Source: Ruminococcus flavefaciens
GTDB taxonomy: Bacteria > Bacillota > Clostridia > Oscillospirales > Ruminococcaceae
Length of the DNA: 64,000 bases
Direction: 5' to 3'
NCBI RefSeq assembly: GCF_900116855.1
Contig: NZ_UETD01000005.1
Location: 245,729 to 309,728, forward strand
Shown here: positions 42,290-50,770 of the stretch, piece after piece
Numbering within the stretch: position 1 is the stretch's first letter
How the letters are laid out: each line of letters opens with the position of its first letter
The notes under the pieces: generated by a model
Database searches by the model: none
What the model saw: the letters and a program-made list of their open reading frames with translations, nothing else
What the model was told of the DNA's origin: nothing
Position numbers and translations under genes: made by a program

Positions 42290-45139
42290 ATGAAAGTAAA
42301 CGACATTATCCACGGATTTACCGTTACACGAACAGCTCCCGCCCCCGACTGCGGCTCGGAGCTCATAGAGATGCAGCACATAAAGACAGGAGCAAGGCTT
42401 GTCTGGCTGAAAAACAGCGGTGAGAACAAGCTCTTTTCCGTAGCCTTTAAGACTCCTCCCACGGACGATACGGGTATCTTCCACATTCTGGAGCACTCTG
42501 TTCTTGGCGGCTCCGAGAAATACCCCGTAAAGGAGCCCTTTCTGGAGCTCATGAAGGGCACCATGAACACCTTCCTCAACGCCATGACCTACCCCGACAA
42601 GACTGTTTTCCCCGTTTCCAGCCGAAACGACACGGACTTCATGAACCTTACAAGGGTATACCTTGACGCAGTGTTCGCACCTGCCATATACTATAACCCC
42701 AACATCTTCTATCAGGAGGGCTGGCACATCGAAATGCGAAGCAGCTCCGATACTCCTGTATACAAGGGCGTTGTGTTCAATGAGATGAAGGGCGCCATGT
42801 CCTCGGTATACAGCCGCATGGAGTCGGATATGATGCAGGCTCTCTATCCCGACAGCTGTTACAGATTTGAGTCGGGCGGACTTCCCGAGTCTATCCCCGA
42901 CCTGTCATACGAGCAGTTCATTCAGGGGCATAAGACCTACTATCACCCCTCAAACGCCTACATATACCTTGACGGTCCCGTGGATATAGACTCTGTTCTG
43001 GAGCTCATAGACGGCGAGTACCTCTGCCGTTTCGACAAGCGTGAGGTGGAGAACGATATCCCCGTGCAGGCTCCTATTGCTCCCACGGTGAAAAAGAGTT
43101 ATTACGAGATATCTCCCGACGAGGAGGAGTCCAACCATACATACTACCTCATAGGCAAGGTGCTGGGAAGCTGGCAGGACCGCGAGAAGATAACTGCCGC
43201 TTCCGTTCTGGGAGAAGCTCTTACCGGCTCCAACGACGCGCCGCTGAAACGCGCTCTCCTCGACACGGGACTCTGCCTTGACGTATCACTTGAAGTAAGC
43301 GACGGCATCATGCAGCCCTTTGGCTGTATCGCCATAAACAACACCGATGAGGAGAACTGCGGCAGTCTGAAGGAGACTCTCCGCAGCGCAGTATCCGAGC
43401 TTTGTGAAAAGGGCATAGGCAGTGAACTCCTCACCGCAGCCATAAACCGTCTGGAGTTCCGTTACCGTGCAGGCGGCGAGCCCAGAGGTCTGACACGCAA
43501 TATCAACGCCCTGTCCGCATGGCTCTACGGCGGCGATCCGCTTCTCTATCTTGAGATGGGCGAGGTATTTGACAGCCTGAGAGCAAAGACCGAGAGCGGC
43601 TATTTTGAGGAGCTTCTCAGACAGTGGCTCCTTGAGGAGGAGGGAACAGCCGAGCTGTATCTCCTGCCCTCACGCACCTACGGCGACGAGCAGAAGGCTG
43701 ACGAGGCAAAGCGTCTTGCAGCTATCGTTGATGGGCTTGCCTGCGAGGAAAAGGACGTTATCGTCGAGCAGAACCGCAAGCTGGACGAGTGGCAGCAGTC
43801 CGTGGACACTGCCGAGCAGCTTGCCACAATGCCCCACCTTGCCATTTCCGAGGTAGGGGAGGAGCCTCTCAGCTTCGACACCGAGGTCACGGACATAAAC
43901 GGCATTACCGTGCTCCGTCATCCCTCATCGGATGAGGGCATAGCGGCTGTCAGCCTTTACTTCTCGCTGGCAGACTGCACCGAGGAGGAGCTTTCTGCCG
44001 CAGCGGCAATGTCAGAGCTCCTCGGAGAGCTTCCCACCGCAGACAGCTCCGCAGCAGAGCTTCAGCGCAGGATAACGGGACTTCTCGGCAGCATAAGCTA
44101 CAACGTGGACGTATTCTCAAAGCAGGGCGTTACTGACAAGTGCAGCCCATATTTCTCGGTAACTGCACGATTTCTCGACAAGAACACCGATGAGGCGCTT
44201 GCTCTCATCGCGGAGATAATCACCAAGACCTCATTTGACGACAAGGACACCGTAAAGGAGCTGCTCCTCCAGACCGACGAGAACTACAAGCAGAGCATAA
44301 TCGCCAACGGTCACACCTACTCCATGACAAGGGTAAGAGCAAGCCTGTCTGCGGAGTCCGCAGTGACGGAGCTTGTGTCGGGCTATGAGGGCTACAAGCG
44401 TATACATGAGGCTGTAAAGGCTCCCGAGAAGCTCATCGCTGCTGTCAAGACGCTGAGCAGCCGTATCGTATGCAGGGCGCGTCTTACCGCAAGCGTTACG
44501 GGAGATATCTCTCCCGAGGCGCTTATCACGGCGCTTCCCGAGGGAGATGCTCCTGCGGTGAAGGAGATGAGCTTCCGACTTGACCTTCCTGCAAAGCAGG
44601 GCGTGGTCATTCCTGCGGGAGTTTCCTACTCCGCAATGGCATTCCCCGATAATTCGGCAGATACAGCGGTAAGAAAGGTGCTTTTCCGTGCGCTGTCCCT
44701 TGAGTACCTCTGGAATGAGGTAAGAGTAAAGGGCGGAGCCTACGGCACAGGCGCGTTCATGACGGCTTCGGGAGAGCAGTCCTTCTTCTCCTACCGCGAC
44801 CCGTCTCCTGCCGCAACTCTTGACATATGCGCGAAGGCTGCTGACTTCACGGAGCAGTACTGTGCAGGTGAGCCCGATATCACGCAGTATATCATCAGCT
44901 CCGTGGCTAAGGATGAACCCCTCATGTCAGACGGCAACAAGAGCAGAAAGGCTGACGGACTGTGGTTCAGGGGCATCACCGACGAGGAGAGAGCTGCCGA
45001 GAAGAAGCGTATGCTGGGAGTTACCGCTCAGCAGCTCCGCGAGGCAGCCGAAAAGCTGAGAACTACGGGAAATATCTGCGTAATGGGTACTGAGTCCGCA
45101 ATGGAGGGGCTTGACCTCGTTAAGGACACCCTTGCATGA
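42290..45139 (+). CDS. M16C-family metallopeptidase (presequence protease-like)
   Basis: Protein of 949 residues without signal peptide, the usual length of the M16C/PreP group. The inverted zinc motif FHILEHSVLGGSEKYPVKEP carries HxxEH about residue 65. A conserved YPDSCYRFESGG segment and, in the second half, VKGGAYGTGAFM (the M16 R/Y-type substrate-binding region) follow. It degrades peptides in the cytosol within a closed chamber. AGGAGG precedes the ATG. A 55-residue gene follows. Confidence 0.95.
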   Translation: MKVNDIIHGFTVTRTAPAPDCGSELIEMQHIKTGARLVWLKNSGENKLFSVAFKTPPTDDTGIFHILEHSVLGGSEKYPVKEPFLELMKGTMNTFLNAMTYPDKTVFPVSSRNDTDFMNLTRVYLDAVFAPAIYYNPNIFYQEGWHIEMRSSSDTPVYKGVVFNEMKGAMSSVYSRMESDMMQALYPDSCYRFESGGLPESIPDLSYEQFIQGHKTYYHPSNAYIYLDGPVDIDSVLELIDGEYLCRFDKREVENDIPVQAPIAPTVKKSYYEISPDEEESNHTYYLIGKVLGSWQDREKITAASVLGEALTGSNDAPLKRALLDTGLCLDVSLEVSDGIMQPFGCIAINNTDEENCGSLKETLRSAVSELCEKGIGSELLTAAINRLEFRYRAGGEPRGLTRNINALSAWLYGGDPLLYLEMGEVFDSLRAKTESGYFEELLRQWLLEEEGTAELYLLPSRTYGDEQKADEAKRLAAIVDGLACEEKDVIVEQNRKLDEWQQSVDTAEQLATMPHLAISEVGEEPLSFDTEVTDINGITVLRHPSSDEGIAAVSLYFSLADCTEEELSAAAAMSELLGELPTADSSAAELQRRITGLLGSISYNVDVFSKQGVTDKCSPYFSVTARFLDKNTDEALALIAEIITKTSFDDKDTVKELLLQTDENYKQSIIANGHTYSMTRVRASLSAESAVTELVSGYEGYKRIHEAVKAPEKLIAAVKTLSSRIVCRARLTASVTGDISPEALITALPEGDAPAVKEMSFRLDLPAKQGVVIPAGVSYSAMAFPDNSADTAVRKVLFRALSLEYLWNEVRVKGGAYGTGAFMTASGEQSFFSYRDPSPAATLDICAKAADFTEQYCAGEPDITQYIISSVAKDEPLMSDGNKSRKADGLWFRGITDEERAAEKKRMLGVTAQQLREAAEKLRTTGNICVMGTESAMEGLDLVKDTLA

Positions 45140-45193
45140 TATAGCTTAAAAAAGGTATAATCCATCATTTTTCGCAGATAATAGTCACGGGAG

Positions 45194-45361
45194 ATGATGG
45201 AATTGAGCAGAAAAAAGCGGGAGATACCCGTTCCCGACCCCGAAAACGACGAGAAGTACATCTGTCCGTCGGCTTCATGGGGCGATATTACGGGACTTGT
45301 TCCCTTTGCCGCCGATGACGGTAATCAGCGCGGCTCATATGATGGAAAAGACAAGAAATAA
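45194..45361 (+). CDS. Small uncharacterised protein (55 residues)
   Basis: Short frame encoding a basic head (MMELSRKKREIPVPDP), then CPSASWGDITGLVPF and a polar tail. The S-x-x-D-x-TGL-P arrangement resembles small Oscillospiraceae proteins of unknown role that carry a DCTGLIP-type motif. The start may be ATG at 45194 or 45197, or TTG at 45203, which has the best spacing from GGGAG. It is followed at once by a strong terminator. No function proposed. Confidence 0.6.
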   Translation: MMELSRKKREIPVPDPENDEKYICPSASWGDITGLVPFAADDGNQRGSYDGKDKK

Positions 45362-45367
45362 CAGCAA

Positions 45368-45403
45368 AAACTGCGGAGAGAAAGCTCTCCGCAGTTTGCA
45401 TTT
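45368..45403 (+). terminator. Terminator after the small protein gene
   Basis: Perfect 13-bp stem AAACTGCGGAGAG / CTCTCCGCAGTTT with an AAAG loop, followed by GCATTTTA. Confidence 0.85.
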
Positions 45404-45453
45404 TAGACAATACAAGCAGTACGAAATTGACATATCCTACAAATTTTGCAAAA

Positions 45454-45486
45454 ATGCTTTATTTATTACTTAAAGCATGGTATAAT
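45454..45486 (+). promoter_or_regulatory. lacI-family gene promoter with embedded palindrome
   Basis: TATAAT (45481-45486) with an extended TGG and TTTATT at 45458-45463. A perfect 8-bp inverted repeat ATGCTTTA-N9-TAAAGCAT (45454-45478) covers the -35 box and spacer, a suitable place for an autoregulatory operator. Confidence 0.65.
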
Positions 45487-45545
45487 GTATTGAGTTTATT
45501 TAATTTATCAGCTTCGTAATATACGGAGATCTATCGGGGGTCCAT

Positions 45546-46601
45546 ATGAAAAACGGTGTAAAAATGCTCGACATCGCCACAAAGCTGGGCGTCAGCGTGG
45601 TAACGGTGTCCAACGCCCTTGCAGGACGTGACGGCGTAAGCGAGCAGATGAGAAGAAAGATCTGCGAGACCGCAGAGAAAATGGGCTACAAGCCATCCAA
45701 TACCAAGAGCGAGAAGAAGCGTCTCGCAATGCCGAAAATAGGCAAGAATGTGGGTATACTCACATCAGAGAGGTTCGTGGGCGCAAGGGGCACATTCTAC
45801 TGGGAGCTCACCGCCAGCATATCCAACCAGCTGTCACAGCTCAACGTCTGCACGGTCTATGAGTGCGTTACCGCTGACAGCGAAAAGAACGGCATACTGC
45901 CCAATATGGTCACCGATAACAAGGTGGACGGCATAATCGTTATAGGACAGGTCCACAGGAGCTACATAGACTGTCTCAGCAAGCTGACCATGCCGCTGAT
46001 GTTCGTGGACTTCTACGACAACAGGTACAACATCGACTCTGTCATTTCCGACAGCTTCAACGGCGGCTATATGCTCACTGACCACCTTGTGGAAAAGGGA
46101 CACAGAAAGATAGGTTTTTTCGGCACTCTCAACGCCACCAGCAGTATCAACGACCGCTATCTCGGCTATGTCAAGTGCATAATGGAGAATGAGCTGGAGT
46201 TCCGCAACGAGTGGATAATCGGCGACAGAAATGAGAGAGGTATACTCAACGACAAGATAGATTTTCCCGACGAGATGCCCACGGCTTTCGTCTGCAACTG
46301 CGACGAGACCGCATTCAGAGTCATCTCCGCGCTGAAGTCCAAGGGAGTGAGAGTTCCCGAGGATATCAGCGTTGTGGGCTACGATAATTACACAGTTTCC
46401 AGTATCTGTATCCCCACCATCACCACAGTGGAGGTGGACCTTTCAAAGATGGCGGAGGTATCGGTGGGTATCATGGCGAAGAAGCTGGCAGACCCCGAAT
46501 ACTCCGAGGGAAGGCGCATAATCAGCGGACGTCTCATCGAGAAGGAGAGCGTTCTCGATATAAACGGAAGCTACAGTGAGGAGCGTTCCGATGCTTTTTG
46601 A
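45546..46601 (+). CDS. LacI-family transcriptional regulator
   Basis: Protein of 351 residues. The N-terminal helix-turn-helix reads MLDIATKLGVSVVTVSNALAGRDGVSEQMR, with the hinge helix ending near GYKPSN. A periplasmic-binding-protein-like effector domain follows (DGIIVIGQ, then HRKIGFFGTLNATSSINDRY, VPEDISVVGYD and PTITTVEVDL). It probably responds to a sugar; the target is unknown. No transporter or glycosidase lies adjacent, though GH16 and GH9 genes are in the region. GGGGG precedes the ATG. Confidence 0.95.
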   Translation: MKNGVKMLDIATKLGVSVVTVSNALAGRDGVSEQMRRKICETAEKMGYKPSNTKSEKKRLAMPKIGKNVGILTSERFVGARGTFYWELTASISNQLSQLNVCTVYECVTADSEKNGILPNMVTDNKVDGIIVIGQVHRSYIDCLSKLTMPLMFVDFYDNRYNIDSVISDSFNGGYMLTDHLVEKGHRKIGFFGTLNATSSINDRYLGYVKCIMENELEFRNEWIIGDRNERGILNDKIDFPDEMPTAFVCNCDETAFRVISALKSKGVRVPEDISVVGYDNYTVSSICIPTITTVEVDLSKMAEVSVGIMAKKLADPEYSEGRRIISGRLIEKESVLDINGSYSEERSDAF

Positions 46602-47136
46602 GAATTTCTTCGGACATCTCAGGACCGTCCGTCAGCACAGACATCAGGTACTCATACACTGCATAAAGGCAGGCATACCGTGGAGAGGACTTGTCCACGA
46701 CCTGTCAAAGTTCTCGCCCACGGAGTTCATCCCCGGAGTCATGTACTATCAGGGCAACAGGAGCCCCAATGAGCGTGAGCGCGAGGTCACGGGATATTCC
46801 CGTGCATGGATGCATCATAAGGGCAGGAACCGCCATCACTTCGAGTACTGGACAGACTATAACACAAAGACAAAGCAGCTTGAACCCGTAAAAATGCCCG
46901 ATATATTCATATTTGAGATGTTCTGCGACAGAGTTGCGGCTTCAAAGATATACAACAAGGAAAATTACAGGGACAATATGCCGCTGGATTACTTCCTGCG
47001 CTCAAAGCACAAGAGGGTGATCGAGAAGACAACTGCGGCAAAGCTGGAATTTCTGCTGACTATGCTCCGAGACAAGGGAGAGGACGCAGTATTCAGCTAT
47101 ATTCGCAGGCAGGTAAGGAAAAACAAGCGGCGCTGA
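46591..47136 (+). CDS. DUF5662 protein
   Basis: Protein of 181 residues, soluble and rich in His and Trp. It has FGHLRTVRQHRHQVLIHC, GLVHDLSKFSPTEFIPGVMYYQGNRSPN and WMHHKGRNRHHFEYW. This is the DUF5662 pattern and has an HD-domain-like HDLSK motif, so a metal phosphohydrolase role is possible but unproven. It overlaps the LacI gene by 11 nt; the ATG at 46591 has GAGGAG 8 nt upstream. Followed by its own terminator. Confidence 0.85.
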   Translation: MLFENFFGHLRTVRQHRHQVLIHCIKAGIPWRGLVHDLSKFSPTEFIPGVMYYQGNRSPNEREREVTGYSRAWMHHKGRNRHHFEYWTDYNTKTKQLEPVKMPDIFIFEMFCDRVAASKIYNKENYRDNMPLDYFLRSKHKRVIEKTTAAKLEFLLTMLRDKGEDAVFSYIRRQVRKNKRR

Positions 47137-47141
47137 GCCGT

Positions 47142-47168
47142 AAGGGGCGCCTCGTGGTGCCCCTTTTT
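47142..47168 (+). terminator. Terminator after the DUF5662 gene
   Basis: AAGGGGCGCC/GGTGCCCCTT stem with a TCGT loop and a run of six T. uvrC begins 25 nt later. Confidence 0.85.
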
Positions 47169-47193
47169 TGTGAATGAAAGGGATAAGGTGAAT

Positions 47194-49017
47194 ATGAATC
47201 CGAGACTGCCCTATCTGAGGGAAAAAACAGCAAAGCTGACCTCCTCTCCGGGAGTTTACATCATGAGGAGGAAGGACAGCTCCATAATATACATCGGCAA
47301 GGCAAAGAACCTGCATAACCGCGTCAGCAGCTATTTCCGCGAAAATCCCGACCATACGCCAAAGGTGGCGGCGATGGTGTCCAACGTGTACGACTATGAC
47401 TTCATCGTCACTGACAGCGAGTTTGAAGCCCTGCTGCTGGAGTGCAGCCTTATAAAGCAGCACAAGCCCAAGTACAATATCCTGCTGAAGGACGACAAGG
47501 GCTATCACTATATCCGCATATCCGACGAGGAATACCCCCGCATAACCAACGAGAAAAACACCAAGCAGAGCGGAAAATATCTGGGGCCCTACACCAGCGG
47601 TGCCATCACCAAGGAGGCTGTCAACGAAGCCAACCGAGTGTTCATGCTGCCCACCTGCCGCAGGAAATTTCCGCAGGATATAGGCAAGGGACGCCCCTGC
47701 CTCAACTACCACATCAAGCAGTGCATGGGAGTCTGCCGCGGCAGGATAAGTGCCGAGGATTACCGCAAGACCGTGGACGAGGCTGTGGAGTTCATACGCA
47801 GCGGCAGCGTTCAGTCCGTGGAGCGAATGGAGGCGGACATGAACAAAGCCGCCGAGGAGCTGGATTTCGAGAAGGCAGCCGTGCTCCGCGACAGGATAAA
47901 CGCCATAAAAAAGGCTTCCGAGAAGCAGAAGATAATCAACAGCGGCGTGGAGTCCGCGGATGTTATCGGCATAGCGGAATACCCCGACGGACTGTACATC
48001 TCGGTGCTCATGTACCGCGAGGACAGGCTCTTTGACAAGGCTGTGTTCGAGCTTCCGCTGCCCGACGGCGGCGAGGACATACTCAGCCATTTCATGCTGC
48101 AATTCTACTACAAAAAGACCGAAATACCGAAGAATATCATCATTGACCATATGCCCGAGGAGAGTGAGCTCCTCATCGAGATGCTTGAGGAGCAGGCAAA
48201 GCGCAGGGTGAAGCTCCATGTTCCGCAGAAGGGGCGTCAGCTGGAGCTGCTCAGGCTCGCCAAGAACAACAGCGCGGAGTATGCCGCCATAAAAAACGAC
48301 CGCACAGGCAGAGAGGTCATCGCCCTCGAGCAGCTTGCTCAGAGTCTGGGACTTTCCAAGCCGCCGCGGTATATCGAGGCATACGATATCTCCAACCTGT
48401 CGTCGGAGTCCATGGTGGCGGGCATGGTGGTATTCGAGGACGGCAGACCGCTGAAAAAGGCGTACAAGCGCTTCACCATCAAGGAGCAGGAGCTCCAGAA
48501 CGACTACGGCAGTATGCGGGAGGTGCTGAAAAGACGACTGATGCATATACTGACGGGGGAGGGGGACGAATACTTCACACGGACTCCCGACCTGATACTC
48601 CTTGACGGCGGCAAGGGCCATGTCAACACCATCGCGCCCCTGCTGAAGGAGCTGGGGCTGGATATACCGCTGTTCGGTATGGTAAAGGACGACAAGCACC
48701 GTACCCGTGCCATCGCTACGGGAGGACGTGAAATACAGATAAACGAGCTGAGACAGGTCTTTGACCTGGTAACGAGGATACAGGACGAGGTACACAGGTA
48801 TTCCGTCAGCTTCATGCATTCGCGCCACAAGAAAAAGACCTACAGCTCAGAGCTGCTGACAGTCCGCGGAATAGGCGAGAAGAAGGCGGCGAAGCTGTTC
48901 ATGAAGTACAAGACCATAGCCAATCTCCGCAGGGCGACTCCCGAGGAGCTTGCCGTCACCGCAGGCGTGGGAAAGGACGTTGCGGAGGAGCTCTGGAGAG
49001 TCATACAGGAGATGTAG
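47194..49017 (+). CDS. uvrC: Excinuclease ABC subunit C
   Basis: Nuclease of nucleotide excision repair, making both incisions on UvrB-DNA. Protein of 607 residues. The GIY-YIG domain has PGVYIMRRKDSSIIYIGKAK near residue 25. A Cys-bearing CRRKFP...RPCLNYHIKQCMGVC region, a UVR motif (EELDFEKAAVLRD), an RNase-H-like domain (IEAYDISNLS; LILLDGGKGH) and a C-terminal helix-hairpin-helix (VRGIGEKKAAKLF, VTAGVGKDVAEEL) follow. The ATG at 47194 is preferred over the GTG at 47170 on alignment grounds. A 608-codon open frame on the opposite strand is a shadow. Confidence 0.97.
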   Translation: MNPRLPYLREKTAKLTSSPGVYIMRRKDSSIIYIGKAKNLHNRVSSYFRENPDHTPKVAAMVSNVYDYDFIVTDSEFEALLLECSLIKQHKPKYNILLKDDKGYHYIRISDEEYPRITNEKNTKQSGKYLGPYTSGAITKEAVNEANRVFMLPTCRRKFPQDIGKGRPCLNYHIKQCMGVCRGRISAEDYRKTVDEAVEFIRSGSVQSVERMEADMNKAAEELDFEKAAVLRDRINAIKKASEKQKIINSGVESADVIGIAEYPDGLYISVLMYREDRLFDKAVFELPLPDGGEDILSHFMLQFYYKKTEIPKNIIIDHMPEESELLIEMLEEQAKRRVKLHVPQKGRQLELLRLAKNNSAEYAAIKNDRTGREVIALEQLAQSLGLSKPPRYIEAYDISNLSSESMVAGMVVFEDGRPLKKAYKRFTIKEQELQNDYGSMREVLKRRLMHILTGEGDEYFTRTPDLILLDGGKGHVNTIAPLLKELGLDIPLFGMVKDDKHRTRAIATGGREIQINELRQVFDLVTRIQDEVHRYSVSFMHSRHKKKTYSSELLTVRGIGEKKAAKLFMKYKTIANLRRATPEELAVTAGVGKDVAEELWRVIQEM

Positions 49018-49258
49018 CCGCAGGCGGTATAAAGAAAGATACAAAAATATATATATTATAATAGTATACGATGGGAAAAGTGCAGAAAACGGGTATCAAA
49101 TGTAAAAACTATAAACTTGTCCACAAGTTTCACTGCGGTTTTTGCGGCGTAAGAACGTTCATTTAATAGGAGAACGGGCAAATTGCCTAAATTACAGTTA
49201 AGCAAATTGCCGCAGTTTACAATTCTGTAAAAAAAAGAAGAAAAAATGAGCTTTTATG
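49018..49258. other. AT-rich intergenic region upstream of the pilus locus
   Basis: No gene found. It contains a perfect 8-bp palindrome AAACTTGT-CC-ACAAGTTT (49113-49130) and two copies of GCAAATTGCC about 23 bp apart (near 49180 and 49202). Confidence 0.5.
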
Positions 49259-49287
49259 TTGCAATTTAAAAGCGAGTGTGTTATAAT
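49259..49287 (+). promoter_or_regulatory. Distal promoter of the pilus operon or of a small RNA
   Basis: TTGCAA (49259-49264), 17-nt spacer and TATAAT (49282-49287) with extended TGT. It is 260 nt upstream of pilC. A long imperfect hairpin (49375-49437, GCCGTTT / AAACGGC at its base) lies between it and the second promoter. Confidence 0.65.
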
Positions 49288-49461
49288 TATTGTGGAAGTT
49301 TAACAATGTTTGGTATCTGTGTGCTAATACCTATCATTGTGCTGCCTTCAGACGTTGATTTGTGTAGAATATAGGCCGTTTACAATAGTCGATATTACCG
49401 CTGGTATAAATCTTGGTAAATATTGATAAAAAACGGCAGATTATTTATGTCAAAAAAGCGA

Positions 49462-49490
49462 TTGAAAAGTAACTCTTAAAATGATATAAT
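49462..49490 (+). promoter_or_regulatory. Proximal promoter of the pilus operon
   Basis: TTGAAA (49462-49467), 17-nt spacer and TATAAT (49485-49490), 59 nt before the pilC ATG. Confidence 0.82.
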
Positions 49491-49549
49491 TGTTATTATT
49501 AAGGCAGTGAGAAACGTTCATCACAAGTATTAATTATGGAGGTGGTTTC

Positions 49550-50749
49550 ATGAAGAGTTATTCCTACGATGCTCAGGACGCAAGGGGAAAGCATACAAAG
49601 GGTGTCATCAATGCGGAAAATGAGCAGGAATTCTTGCAGCGAGCCAAGGAAAAGGGCTTGTATATCAAGGATTATAAGGAAAGCAATTCAGGTGACTCAA
49701 AATCAATCTACAAGTTCAACACGAAGGAGCTTAACTTCTGCTGCAGACAGTTAAGTGCTATGCTTACTTCGGGTCTTACGCTTGTAAAAGCCATCGATAT
49801 CCTCACCAAAGAGCAGGAAAATGAAAAGGCAAGAGCGATCTGGCAGGATATCTACGAGAACGTTCAGAAGGGTGAATCCTTCTCATCAACTCTTCAGATG
49901 CATTCGGGCTCTTTCCCCGAATTCCTGATCTCAATGGTCGGCGCAGGTGAGACCAGCGGTTCGCTGGATATCATCATGACACGAATGGCGGATCATTACA
50001 TGAAGGAGAATAAGCTCAAGAACTCTATCAGAAGTGCAATGGTATACCCTATCGTTCTTCTCGTACTCTGTATTGTTGTTGTAATCTTCCTCTTTACGTT
50101 TATCATGCCTACATTCATCGAAATGTTTGAAGACAAGAGCAAGATGCCGCTCCTCACAAAGATGATGGCGGCTATAAGTGACTTCCTGAGAACAAAATGG
50201 TGGCTCCTCATCATAATTGTTATCGCAGCATTCGTTGCTTTCAAGTACGGTATGACTGTGCCGAGCTTCAGGAAGAAAGTCCACAGAATGATCATCAAGG
50301 GACCCGGATTTGGTCCGCTTGTCACCAAGATCTACACAGGAAGATTCGCAAGAACTCTTTCTTCACTCTACTCCAGCGGTATCCCCATGGTAGAGTGCCT
50401 CGAAAGATCTTCCGCTATCCTTGGAAATTCGTACATCGATGAGAAATTCGAGAACGTCATCGACGAGGTAAAACAGGGCGAGACCCTTTCATCAGCTATC
50501 ACCCGTACAGAGATTTTTGAGCCTATGTTCTGCTCAGTAATCTACGTTGGTGAAGAGGCAGGTGCTCTTGACTCTATCCTCGAAAAGACATCCGATTACT
50601 ATGAAGAAGAATCAGACGCAGCGGTTCAGCGACTCGTTGGTATCGTACAGCCTGTACTTCTCATATTCATGGGCGTAATCATCGGTCTTGTAGTCTGCGG
50701 CGTATACCCTGCACTCTACGGTTCACTCGAGAGCCTCGAAAACGGTTAA
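49550..50749 (+). CDS. pilC: Type IV pilus inner-membrane platform protein PilC
   Basis: Protein of 399 residues, usual length. It contains two T2SSF repeats. The first has FNTKELNFCCRQLSAMLTSGLTLVKAIDIL and ends in VGAGETSGSLD; the second has GRFARTLSSLYSSGIPMVECLE and VYVGEEAGALD-like sequence. Membrane helices lie near 165-187, 215-235 and 372-395. It anchors the PilB/PilT motors. GGAGGT precedes the ATG; first gene of the pilus operon. Confidence 0.96.
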   Translation: MKSYSYDAQDARGKHTKGVINAENEQEFLQRAKEKGLYIKDYKESNSGDSKSIYKFNTKELNFCCRQLSAMLTSGLTLVKAIDILTKEQENEKARAIWQDIYENVQKGESFSSTLQMHSGSFPEFLISMVGAGETSGSLDIIMTRMADHYMKENKLKNSIRSAMVYPIVLLVLCIVVVIFLFTFIMPTFIEMFEDKSKMPLLTKMMAAISDFLRTKWWLLIIIVIAAFVAFKYGMTVPSFRKKVHRMIIKGPGFGPLVTKIYTGRFARTLSSLYSSGIPMVECLERSSAILGNSYIDEKFENVIDEVKQGETLSSAITRTEIFEPMFCSVIYVGEEAGALDSILEKTSDYYEEESDAAVQRLVGIVQPVLLIFMGVIIGLVVCGVYPALYGSLESLENG

Positions 50750-50770
50750 TAAGGAAAGGTGGAAAGATAA

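Noticed and set aside
47002..48828. Open frame of 608 codons on the minus strand
   Set aside because: It lies entirely antisense to uvrC and the end of the DUF5662 gene. It has no recognisable domain, and uvrC motifs are unambiguous.
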